From Atopsyche davidsoni (Eukaryota; Arthropoda; Insecta; Trichoptera; Hydrobiosidae): 64,000 bases of DNA. Positions 24,101 to 35,180 of the stretch are shown here, in pieces. Below the pieces are notes generated by a model. The model was not told where the DNA came from. It did not search any database and saw only the letters and a program-made list of their open reading frames with translations. The stretch is from assembly GCA_022113835.1 (NCBI GenBank), contig JAILWY010000002.1:5434501-5498500 (forward strand). The letters run 5' to 3'. Every line of letters starts with the position of its first letter. Position 1 is the stretch's first letter. The translations under genes and the position numbers were made by a program.

Positions 24101-26506
24101 TTGCGACACAAATGAAAAATATGCAGTCATTGGTAGAATCACTTATTTAATATGCAAGTGTGATGGTATGGGATATTTTAGGTAATTTTACTGTCAATAA
24201 TTATTTTGATGAATTCATGATTTTGGTAGTTTTGAGTTTTGATTTATGTAGATCTCGTTGAGAAATCTTCTTAGGTTTGAAATGATCTGAGCTGTTAGCA
24301 ATGGTAAGTCATATTAATACAGAATGTCTCAATTTAAAAAAAAAATGAAATACCCACATATTTATTGAGTACTGTTGCTTCAAAACAATACTGTGGAATC
24401 TTTTTATAGTATTTTAATTCCTCGATTTCATCTCTGCTCCAAGTTTGGTTATCTTTGTGTATTTTAAAAAAAATTGATTATATATTTAATTAAATCTCGT
24501 TCCTACAAGTTGCAGTGATTTTTGGGTGTTAAGCCATGGAATTTTCTATCTACATATCTTTAGCAGTAAATTTGTCTTTATTAATTGTTCTCTATATAGA
24601 CCTAATTAACAACCTATTATTGAGGTATACGCTAGAAACAGATACGTTTACAGATTAATTATTGTCTTTTACACCTTTCAAAGTTTGTATGCATCAATCA
24701 AACCATCTACTGATCCAATAAACACTGATATACCCACAAAGATGACTGAGCCGACAATGCAACCAATTCCAAATTACGATATAGAAATTGATTTGCTCTC
24801 AACCTCTCCGAGTACTGGAATAAATATTGTTACAATTGAGAATTCAACACCACAGTCAAATACTATTGCAAAGGCAATTCAAGAAGATTTAAGTGAGTAT
24901 GTTTTGAAAGTTACAAAAATATTTGATTATCATACAAAAAGTAACTCTCAAAAAATCTTTATCTATTAAAACAACTTTGTCTTGTGTTGTGATTATTACA
25001 CATAGATTTGCAGTTTTTTGATGTAATTTTATAAGATTAAGCACATTTTTTCACACATTGAAAACGATTAAAGAAAACTCTCAGAAAATATCATCGTGAC
25101 TTGTGAGGGATTCGAACCCACATCCCCAAGCTTTCATGGCCGGTGCATTTATCCAACTATGCTAACGAGCCACTGCAATTTAGTGAGAATTTTTAATAAT
25201 CATATTCTACATATGAACCAATATGCTCGGGCTAATCAATATTTAATGATTTGCAAACACTGGACTTTTTAATTAAAGTAACAAGTGAAGCATTTTTATA
25301 TCCAAATCTGGTTATTATTATTTTTAAAATCTATTGATGTTTAGCCGAGACGCGCACCATTCAATTATATTAAGTTAGATTAATGTCAATCAGAATGCGT
25401 TTTTATTTACCCATGCAGGTATTAGTATGTTTATGTGATTAAGCACATTTTTTCACACATTGAAAACGATTAAAGAAAACTCTCAGAAAATATCATCGTG
25501 ACTTGTGTGGGATTCGAACCCACATCCCCAAGCTTTCATGGCCGGTGCATTTATCCAACTATGCTAACGAGCTGAATTGCAGTGGCTTGTTAGCATAGTT
25601 GGATAAATGCACCGGCCATGAAAGCTTGGGGATGTGGGTTCGAATCCCACACAAGTCACGATGATATTTTCTGAGAGTTTTCTTTAATCGTTTTCAATGT
25701 GTGAAAAAATGTGCTTAATCACATAAACATACTAATACCTGCATGGGTAAATAAAAACGCATTCTGATTGACATTAATCTAACTTAATATAATTTTATAA
25801 CATAAATTATGTAATATGGTGTCTTGTCTATTTGTAGTCTTTTATTTATTTCGAAAATTAAGATGACTAGCTAATATTATGTATAAAGAAATGAAGATAC
25901 TTTGGTTTACTCATTATTTAAAAATTCTTTAATTATACAAATTATTTTTTTACTTTTCATACCTTACAAATTTTTAATTCAGAAGTAACAGTTTTGAATT
26001 TTTTTTCAGTTAACTGATTTCATTATATGTACTGTTTCAGGTCCTGTTTCAAGTGCTTTGGGTTTAATATTTTGGATTATATTGGGTGTAACGATTCTAG
26101 CAGTTCTTATCTTCATTACTAAAAAAAAATTGAAGAAAAGAAACAAAACTGATAGCTACAATGATTTTGTAAGTCACATGTAATATTTCGTTCAATAATC
26201 TTTGATTCACTGTTTGCGGTAGGCTTATAAATAATAATTTAATTTAAAGTTATTTAATTTTATAATATTTTTAAAATGATAAAACCGCACAAATCTTATT
26301 ATTACCTGGAATAAACAATGTATTTATTAATAATAGGTTGGAATAAAAATTATTTCTACTAATGGAGCCTTATTTTTATTTAGGTGGAGAAAAAACATGT
26401 TCACAATGGACCGCGCTATCGTCAATATAATGCTAACTACACGATGGAGGGATCCGCAGAGTCATTGGGTGAGCTTAAAAGACAACTTAACACGTTCATC
26501 TATTAA
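18180..26506 (+). CDS. Single-pass REJ/GAIN-like membrane protein with degenerate GPS motif, complete
   Basis: Eighteen exons: 18,180-18,251, 18,351-18,463, 18,856-19,042, 19,130-19,375, 19,830-19,991, 20,066-20,203, 20,276-20,382, 20,529-20,763, 20,895-21,179, 21,611-21,794, 21,877-22,082, 22,542-22,724, 22,804-23,140, 23,534-23,874, 24,063-24,181, 24,684-24,892, 26,041-26,168 and 26,384-26,506. They join in phase to 3,375 nt (1,124 aa). A signal peptide occupies residues 1-23. Beta-rich REJ-like modules follow, with FEWTCNILPDLKPCDNF near 307. Around 577-930 is a helical then beta region like a GAIN domain, carrying a furin-type KKRTKR at 757-762. Residues 933-971 have GPS spacing (C933, W936, W941, C946, C963, C965). 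The HL-S/T cleavage site is replaced by DGMG, so self-cleavage is unlikely. A Ser/Thr/Pro stalk, one TM (about 1047-1068), KKKLKK and a short tail follow. The layout recalls polycystin-1/REJ proteins cut down to one membrane pass. Function is unknown. The last exon could alternatively splice at GGGTGAGC (26,468). Confidence 0.85.
24063..24181 (+). other. Degenerate GPS exon of the REJ/GAIN-like gene
   Basis: This exon alone encodes the C-x2-W-x4-W-x4-C ... C-x-C pattern of a GPROTEIN-coupled-receptor proteolysis site (CRKWIDGFWNEAVC ... ICKCDG). In cleavable GPS motifs the last Cys is followed by N-H-L-S/T. Here it is DGMGYF, so the catalytic His and the nucleophilic Ser/Thr are absent. Confidence 0.75.
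25034..25258 (-). repeat. tRNA-derived SINE copy in an intron
   Basis: A minus-strand copy of the SINE with a complete B box (GGTTCGAATCC read on the minus strand), an A-box-like TTAGCATAGTTGG, and the 5' head to about 25,258. It is in the same orientation as, and nearly identical to, the left arm of the palindrome just downstream. Confidence 0.88.
25363..25794. repeat. Near-perfect palindrome made of two head-to-head SINE copies
   Basis: Two arms of about 210 bp are reverse complements with only about one mismatch by eye. They meet around 25,578 with a spacer of roughly 12 bp (GCTGAATTGCAG region). Each arm runs from the tRNA-like A and B boxes through the SINE tail to the outer end AATTATATTAAG. 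It lies in the intron between the exons ending at 24,892 and starting at 26,041 of the REJ/GAIN-like gene. The transcript should fold into a long hairpin. Confidence 0.93.
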
Positions 26507-27073
26507 TGAAAAAAAAGCAAACAATTTATAACATATTTTTATTTATTTTAGTGAAATATAATATAACGTATGGAAATATTTTTAAATAGTCAAATAGGAC
26601 CGATTTCTTAAGAAGGTATTACAGTTTTTTTTACTATGACTATGGCTTATATTTTTCTAATCATTAGTATTCAGTATCTTGTCAGAGTTTTGATATAAAA
26701 AATCTTTAATTTTGAAAGTATTGTTACAAAGCAAAGTATTTTCAACCAAATTTCAATGCAATTATTGAGAACACTCGTGAATGCTTCATGCTGTGTTATA
26801 ATGTACACGCTCTGTTTATGACGCATAGTTCTATAACACCAGCAAAATAAATGAAACCTATCTACCTATTTATTAATTAAATCAGGCATGCCTATGAGTA
26901 TTTAATTTTGTAAGACAAAACAGTGTCGTTTTACTTGTCTTTCTTGCTAGATATAATTCACAAAGACAAAACTGCATAGATATATAAATTTACTTGAATA
27001 CTTATAATAATATAGTCAATGCTACACAACAAAGCAATAATTGATTGATTCAAATTGTATTAAATATTTTTAC
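26507..27073. other. Intergenic space between convergent genes
   Basis: The REJ/GAIN-like gene (plus) and the phospholipase B-like gene (minus) end 567 bp apart. AATAAA-type signals exist on both strands near 26,845-26,875 (AAAATAAATG on plus, TATTTATTAA for minus) and could serve the two 3' ends. This assignment is tentative. Confidence 0.5.
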
Positions 27074-30000
27074 TTAGTATATTCCCCATTCCCACTTATA
27101 GGTCAGCGGCTTGAATTGCCAGGTATCGGGATGGCCGATATGTGGAGTGGTAGCCGCAAAGTCGACCTGACTCCAAGTGAACGGCGGAAGACCTTGGTCT
27201 GTGTTGTAAGGAGGTCCAGCTACCGAGAGAAATTGGAAGCGCTTGGCCAGCTGGCTGTTAGTGATCTTGGCATCAGTTGCTCCATGAGAGCGATGGCCCA
27301 GTGCTGCGAATGGATATGTTCCTGTGGACGTAGAACATTTATACAGTTGAACCTTAGCTATGTACAGATGTATAACACACATAATACATTGATTAGCTTT
27401 GTATTTTTGCATTTGCCTTTTAGTACCTAATAATCATAAAATCATTTCTTTATCATTTCAAACAATGGATAAATCAGGATACTACTTACCATTAACTAGG
27501 TTGAGATCATTCCTCGCAGCGATAGAATTTTCAGCACTGTATGGCGGGATACAGTCGCATTTGGACAAGGGATCGTGTTTGAAGTTATTGTACCTCATCA
27601 AAGCGTACATGTCATCCATATTATGAATTTTGCCGTGGTCTCGTTTAAAGATCTGCGCTCTTGGGTTCTTGTCATATGTAAACCAGTCACCATATTTTTG
27701 TACTGATGCCGGAACACCACTCAGATTGTAGATATTTGGGAAGAACGGAAGGTTATATGAAGGCCAGTAGCTTTGAGATTTTAGTAGATTGGTCCTGAAA
27801 GAAAGGAATTTGTTCAAAATAATTCATTTTTTTCGTAAAAAAAGGCGGAAATGGTTTAGCTATGCACTTAGCTGTAGCTACATGCTACAACTTCATTTCT
27901 TCAGAACTTTGATTTAAAATCAGTCATATAATCACAAAATGTTGACATAAGTTCAGTTTTTCCTCATAAGCCACAGGACCGAATCCCACAAAACATTTTA
28001 ATGATAAAATTTTACTTACATGTCTCTAGTTTCAATAGTGCCAGGTATTTGTTCAAGTATCCACAGAAAACCAGGTTTGATGAGGCCGCCAGGGCTGAAC
28101 TTCTTGTAATCCACAATCATCCACTGGTTATTGTATGTTCCACTGTTGTATTTCTTAAATATATCAGTCCAACTTTTTCCAGAGTTTGCTAGGCGGTTTG
28201 CAATCATTGATCTTGCGAATTCCATGACTTGGCCTATAGGAGAACAATTCTTCCACAGATCTGCATTGTCATTTCCTATAGTTGTCTCTAAGGTGATTAA
28301 TCCCGATGAGAGAATATAAAAATCATCTCCGGATTGTAGCTGTGCAGGGTATGATGAAAATGACATGGTGTGACCTTTCAACCTTTCATTAGAACCGGGT
28401 AACATCTTGTATTTTAACACGTATTTCTTCTGTATCCGCAACATTGATTGATAGCTGAAAGTTTATTTAAGATCAAAAAAGTTTATTTATATTTTTTTTA
28501 GCTGTGTATAAACTTGTCAGTCTGTCCGTTAGCTATTTATTTTCAACTACTCTGTCTTTTAGAGTTAGCCTTGATGATACAATTATAGTTGAAATTTATG
28601 AAGGATACTGCTAAGTTATAAGGTTTCCGTAATTATCTAACAAACAACACAACCCACATACTGTTAGGAAGTGGAGCTATTACAATCTGTTAAGTTTATC
28701 ATATGAACTGGATTCAATGTGAATAATATTTAGTTACCTATTCCACGTGTCTTGAGCTACGTAGATATCAGATCCATCGGGTAGAACTTTAATGAGGGCA
28801 GAGCAGTGACCAGAGCCAAGCACTCTTTCCACTCCAAATGATGGGAATAAATCTTCCAAGTCCCCCTGCATGTTAATGTATCTAAAACGATAAATCATCA
28901 ATGTCATTTATATAGCTTGAAATCAAATGTATCTATTTTACTTACTAAAAATATGTGCTTAAAGCCATATTGAAATGAGACGGAAAATGTTTTAAATATC
29001 AATATTTTATGGATTGCAACACAAATGAAACCAATATTTTGAAAACTAAATCATGTTTGGTAAGTCGAGCAATCACTAACTTTAAGTATTATAAACTTTG
29101 ATCAAAATTTTATTTTGAGTTGTGGTTTGAAGAACCCAATGAATGTTGTTAGTTTATTTTTATTTATTCTTTGTTGGACAATCTAATTACTTACAAGAAA
29201 TCTCTATATGATAACTCCCTGGCAGGATCTACTACTACTTCATTGTATCCTTCGGCAAGGCCTTCCAATTGCTTTAGGTACAATTTCATCTATAAAACAT
29301 ATTTATGTTACACAGTTGATAGAAATATTGAATCTGTTATCTATATATATTAAAAACCATTAACTTACTTGGTACCAGTATGGGTCGGTATCGCCCATAC
29401 TGTGTATCATATTGCTGATCCACTTTTCATTTTTGTTTATGTATTGTTCAATTTTGTGGCAAGCAGCCTGTCGATTATCGCAAATCCTAAACATCAATAT
29501 AAATAAACACATTAATCTTATTATTTATAAATTACATTATTATGGGTACATAAAATTAAAATAAACCTTTAATTGTGACAACTTTTTATTTCTGAAGTCT
29601 TTTGGTCATCGATGATACTTGTTACATTTCATTATTTGGAAAAATCAAATAAAACCGTATGACTATTACTGTTCGTGTTATTAAGTAAAAATAACTTCAT
29701 TGTTTTCATTTTAGTATTTAATATCAATAGTGAATTCTTATGTTTAAATTAAAACAGACTTACCCCTGCATGGTGTTTTGCCAATACATCCATATTAAAT
29801 CGTGCGTTAGCGTTCCTTCGAGGAAGCCGGCTGCGTAAGCTTGTTGTTCATCTGTGTAGGTCGCAGTGGAGTGGAGCTCCAAAAATGCCCATCTTGATTC
29901 ATTCAAAACGTAAAGCAGTCATGGAAAATATTCACCCAAATTCTAGTTTATACTCATCTATTAAATATTCATTAAACAGTAAAACCATTTATCATTATTT

Positions 30001-30460
30001 GAACATAGTCCAGTGTTAATTTATCATCATTTACAATATCTTCTATCAATATGTATCTACTTATCGATAAGGATTCAAATGCGAATTTTTTTAATATTTG
30101 ATTGTTGACATTCCCATTGACCTTGTTATTGAAAAAAAAGCTACTTTTAGAACATATTTTTTTCAATTATATAGTATTATTAGGAGTAACATTAATATAA
30201 ACCTAAATTTATACTAAAAATACTTTATTTTTGTAAATCCGCTTGCATATTGGTTAGACTTACCCTGTAGTGTTGATGCTATTTTTGAAAACTGCTTTTG
30301 CCACATTATAGCTGGGAATGTCGCTATCACTTCTTGCTTCATGCACTTCAAGTATGCCATTATTTTGAATAGCATACGCTAAATGTCTGCTTTCACATGT
30401 TTCAAACAAGAGAAACACTCCAAGGAGACTTATTGTCACAAGAAAGTGAGGTGTTAACAT
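27074..30460 (-). CDS. Phospholipase B-like protein (lamina-ancestor type), complete
   Basis: Phospholipase B-like proteins are glycosylated N-terminal-nucleophile hydrolases of lysosomes or secretions. The Drosophila member is lamina ancestor. Eight exons: 30,460-30,264, 29,892-29,764, 29,486-29,369, 29,289-29,195, 28,881-28,738, 28,454-28,020, 27,794-27,490 and 27,321-27,074, totalling 1,671 nt (556 aa), the usual family length. A signal peptide covers roughly residues 1-24. Signatures are GFLEGTLTHDLIWMYW, LGSGHCSALIKVLPDGSD, VAQDTWNSYQSMLRI, NNQWMIVDYK, QIPGTIETRDMT, and the C-terminal HRSHGATDAKI and TYKWEWGIY. Cys206 in GHCSAL is the likely nucleophile exposed by self-cleavage in this family. 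CDCIPPYSAENSIAARNDLN holds the conserved Cys pair and Arg-Asn-Asp. The acceptor of exon 2 (GAATGAATCAAG) is unusually poor in pyrimidines. Substrate in vivo is not known from sequence. Confidence 0.95.
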
Positions 30461-33400
30461 TCTGATTTCACAGTAAACACTGACTTGAGATATTACTGGC
30501 AGTACTTAGATTGATAATGATTGTAAGGTCAAGAGTCACGGTGTGAATCATAATTATGTTTACATTAAACCCACTGTCGTAAAGTGGTCTATATTAGTAT
30601 AATCTCATAAGTGGGCTCGTTTACTCTGTAGTATTTCTGGAAATTTAAAATGCAAATTATATTTGTTTTATGCACTAAATTTTATAAGCTCTTGGTAAAA
30701 TTTAATTATATCTGTGTGCTTAAGATGATATTACATTATGCATTTCCACTGTATAAATATTTATGTGAAACGAAGTGTGCAAAGTTTTTTAATGATTTTT
30801 TCAATCTGGTTGATTTGAAAATTGAATTGATTATTTATTCAAAAGAGAAAAGATCTTATACTCATAATAATATTTTTTTTACATTTCAAGGTGTTTCAAA
30901 ATATTTTTTGTTACACTAAAATATAATTTTTTAAATTGCATAAATAAAAATAACGATTATTTTTCTTATTATTTATTTTTCTCACTCCATTTATATAATA
31001 ATATTTTTATAAACAAAATTGACTTTTTTCTTGTAACATTGTAATAATAGATATTCCTATAAATTGATTGTACCTAATAAAAATCTATTCTACAAAATGT
31101 ATGTACACAAATTAATATGTGTATAGTCAGTCTCAAATAATTATCAACATAAAAACTTTATTTACAGATTACATTAGTGAGTACATGCTATTTTTCTAGG
31201 ACAACGTATTTGATTAACTTAGACCCACACAGACTGGCCGGTCAAGAGTAACCGGGACAAATAGTATGTACAATCTTTGGGTAAAATCAAAATAACAATC
31301 AAGCACTATACTTTGTTGTAAATTCTCATCTAGTACTAACATTTGCTTTGGGGAGTTTTGACTGGCTAGTCTGCTGTGAACTTTATTATAAATTAAAATA
31401 AATACAATAGTTAGTGATACAACACTCTTATTCTCAATTTAACATTATTAATAACGCAAAGGATAACCATGGCCATAATTGAATATCCACCTTCATGTAA
31501 GTATTATACAGTTGTCAATAATTTCATCACAAAGTAATAATTTGGTAATCATTATAAATGGTCAATACCAATACTCCATTTATATCATGTATTGGTTATT
31601 GTCACCAGCAAAGACATGAATAAGCATATAATAATATCGGATTTATAAATCTATTGTGATTGTTTTAAAAAGAATGCATATATTTATGTAATGATATTTT
31701 ATGAAACGTATCCGCTTAAAATATCATTAATCAAAAATATATTTGTTAGTAAATGTAAGCCATATGCATAGTCGTTGTTAGCACTGTCTCTTCGGAAAAG
31801 TACAAAAATCCCCAATACTTCACAGGAAACTCCTGGTATTGTAGAATCCAAATAATAAGATTGTTTTATTTATACATTATGTTAATTGTAGATAAATGTG
31901 TGATCAATAGTTGGAATATTCAAGTATTAAATGATATTTAACAAACCTATAGCTGATTACTTACTTTTAAGACAATATCATAAATGCTGACTGAAGGCTA
32001 TTTTAATACGGTAGAAAAAATTACATTTATTTTTTTGGCAGTTTGGTAAAAATCGCTATGCGAGAATACTTAATACGTAATGCTTATAAACTTCATACAT
32101 TTTAAATGGAAATTTAATGTACAACTGACATCACATGCATTAAATAATAACAATTTTGATATACAAAATTTCTCTTCAACACCTCTAATCAATATTCATG
32201 TATTCATTCATACCATATATTTTTTTATTTTTGCTGATTTTGGCAGTCACTTCAAATTATAATTTGAAACGGGACATTAATCAAATTCTGACAACGGCAA
32301 TATCCAAAAAACTAACGCATCATTGTTATTAATGTCAACGTTAAACTTTTTCTAGTGATAATCAATCAAACCTTGAGTATCCAAACTTAAAATTTGATTA
32401 TCTGATTTTTGTTGGCTTGTTTTATTTATTGAAAAAAATATAGCAGAAGAATTAGGTCCTGATAAAGAATGTATTGTTATGCAATGGATTTTTACAGATA
32501 TAGATTATGTTGTACAAAATGAATGAAACATTTTAACATTGGAGATGTTGATTAATCATAATAGTGAAACAATCATGGTAATTATTTTATAAATAAGTTA
32601 GCATTTTTTTAGTAATTAATTATAGGTATGAAACTCTTCTGTAGGTGTGTTTGTATGAATTGATGCTTTGTACTTAATTTCATCATTCAGATATTGTAGA
32701 GATATGAGAGAATATTCTCATAATTATATAATGAGTCAATCCAGTTTTACGAAACATAGTATACATTTGTTAATAATGCCACACCATTGCTAAACACTTA
32801 CAAAGTTTTTGATTGATAATGGTCTATTTGTTGAGAGCAACCTTAACTATTGATATTTAATATTATCCATTTGTATTGTATACAAAATGTGAGTATAGAT
32901 TAAAAAAAACAATGATATCTAACTTTGTGTAATTAACTGACATTTTTTTTATTCCTGCGCTCATACTCGAAGGATATACTTTTAATCACATCATAAAAAC
33001 ATTTAGCAATAAGTATAATATATTTTACAATTTTTTTAATAAGCTCTTGGTGTCTAATTACATTTTTTTATAATAAAAATGTTAACTTAGTTTCCTATTT
33101 ATTTTAGGTATAAATTATAACAGATAATGCATATGTATTTGTTTATTAACTGGATTAACATTCTATTGGGTATTGAAATATTATTACTGAAAAAACACTT
33201 TCTAACAATAATTAGTATTCAGATTTCTGTATGTTGTAATATGTGTAGGTTATTATATTTAAAAAAAAAACTGTCCGTCTTGTCTGACTGTAAATCTCCC
33301 AGCTCAGATGAATTTTTATAATCCACATTCATCTTTAAGAAAATAAAGAATTCAATGCTTTTGACCAATCAATGTAAAATGAATTTCTTAAAATTATATT

Positions 33401-34053
33401 GTACGATAGATAAATACAGAAAAATTGAGCCTTCTTGTTAACGGTTTATAAAATAAAAAAGACAGGAATAGTACAGTAATTAATAGTTTGAAGATTATTT
33501 GGTAATTCTGGGATGAATGAGATCTTTTTTTTTAATAGCAAGTTTTTGTAAAACTATTATCATAATATGTCATAGTACCTTTAAAATATAGTAAGGTATA
33601 ATACTCTTTTTAACATGATAAAATAATTGTAAAGTTATGGATGGTAGTTAATCAAGTCAAACTTTACTTTTAATAAACAATTTTGTTTATTAATAATTTG
33701 GAAAAAAAATATTTTCTGGTTCTCATTTTCCTAATCTGTTTGATTTGATAGAGATTTTTTTTTTAATATTTATGAAATTGTAAATTGAGTCTACAGTATT
33801 ATTTATTGATACTTTCAATCTAGCAATGTAAATAAAATTTCACAACTTTAATATAATTAATATTAAAATCAAGGTAGAAATTTCCCCAGGTAATTGATAA
33901 TTGGTTTGTTGTGTTATTAATTTCACTGTCAAATTTTATTTTTTAAATAAACCCGTTTAATCTAAAACTCAAGTACAGATGGATAGCGAAAGCCCAAGGC
34001 TCTTCCCTGATTCAAGTAAGTAATCTACAAGCGGTGAATTATCAACGAGTAGG
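30461..34053. other. AT-rich intergenic region
   Basis: This region separates the 5' end of the phospholipase B-like gene from the 3' end of the Dscam-like gene, both on the minus strand. Its left part should contain the promoter of the former and its right part the long 3' untranslated region of the latter. No open frame has a recognisable domain. A short GC-richer patch at 31,220-31,260 contains AGACTGGCCGGTC but shows no further structure. Confidence 0.6.
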
Positions 34054-35180
34054 TTAACTGTGTGAGGAGTGCGAGGGCTGGTGGATCTGCAGAGCTCGTT
34101 CGTTGTAGTGCCGAGGAGTCCGGGCCCTGTCTGGCGGCGGAGACAGCTCATTGGACTCGGTGCTGGACTCTCTTTGGAACATATCTGGAAAAAAACCCCA
34201 TGCTAATTTAGACACCTGCAACTAACTTTGTAGTATTACACGAGCTTACTAAAAACAAGTGAATCAATAATTATCAAATTTTTTAATTTCATAAAAATAC
34301 CTTGTTGTGGAACTGGGACGCAGTATGAAGGCCCTGAGCACTGACGGGAGCGTCCGCGCACATGTAATGGCTGCAACTCACAGCCGCTACCTATCTTATC
34401 TTCATCTGTAAGAGAATAAATTTAAATGGAGATAATGTTATACCTACCCTCTATCTATGTGTAAGTTAAATAATAAAGTAAAGCTACCTTTGCTATTATG
34501 TCTGTGACTTTTTTGCGTATAATGTCTCTTGCAAGGCGCTTGCAGTGGGAGAGCGTCATTTTCAATATGACCAAACGTCCGGAATTGCAGAGTGTGATCC
34601 AAAGTAGAAGCTGCCACAGGCCTGTTGGGACCTCCGACTTGAAAAGTCGCATATGGACTTATTTCGTACATTTCTAAAAAAGAGCAATGTTGTAACAAAT
34701 TTATCATGAACACTTAATAAATATGTAACAATTTCAAAACTAACAAAATTAAAATTGTAAATACCAGAAGACTCTCTTCGCATTTTTTCTGTGTGTCCTT
34801 TGATGGGTGATGTAGAATAGTCGTGCTGGCAGTTCCTCATGTTCTGCTGCTCTGCACATATTGTTTTTTCATCACTGGCCTGAGATTGGCTGCGTTGCCT
34901 GTCTCCCCCGTATTCGGATTGATTACTGCAGTGGCACAGTACACTGGAAAAGATTTATTAAAATATATGAAGATACTCTTTACAATATATAAAAAAATCA
35001 TGAAAGTTGAATGTGTATACCTTCTTTTCTTGATTAATATATAAGCAACTGATATTGTTGAGATAGCTGCCACAGTTGCAAATATAATCGATAAAAGGTT
35101 GAATACATTATCTTGAGGGTTATCCAAGTCATTGGAATTTATTGGGTCCATAGGAAAATATGCAGGTGCTGATATTAGAG
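34054..35180 (-). other. Transmembrane and cytoplasmic exons of the Dscam-like receptor
   Basis: Exon 35,180-35,021 carries one membrane segment (NLLSIIFATVAAISTISVAY then ILIKKRR). Four exons then encode a tail of about 200 residues. The tail contains the Dscam-type motif YEISPYATFQV, a Pro-rich ELSPPPDRARTPR stretch and the end QPSHSSHS. No kinase or other catalytic domain is present. Confidence 0.88.

Noticed and set aside
25500..25660. Genuine tRNA genes
   Set aside because: The A and B boxes belong to a dispersed SINE with shared head and tail; no complete cloverleaf with paired acceptor stem and anticodon arm is formed.
27041..27430. 129-codon plus-strand frame
   Set aside because: It is antisense to the last exon of the phospholipase B-like gene.
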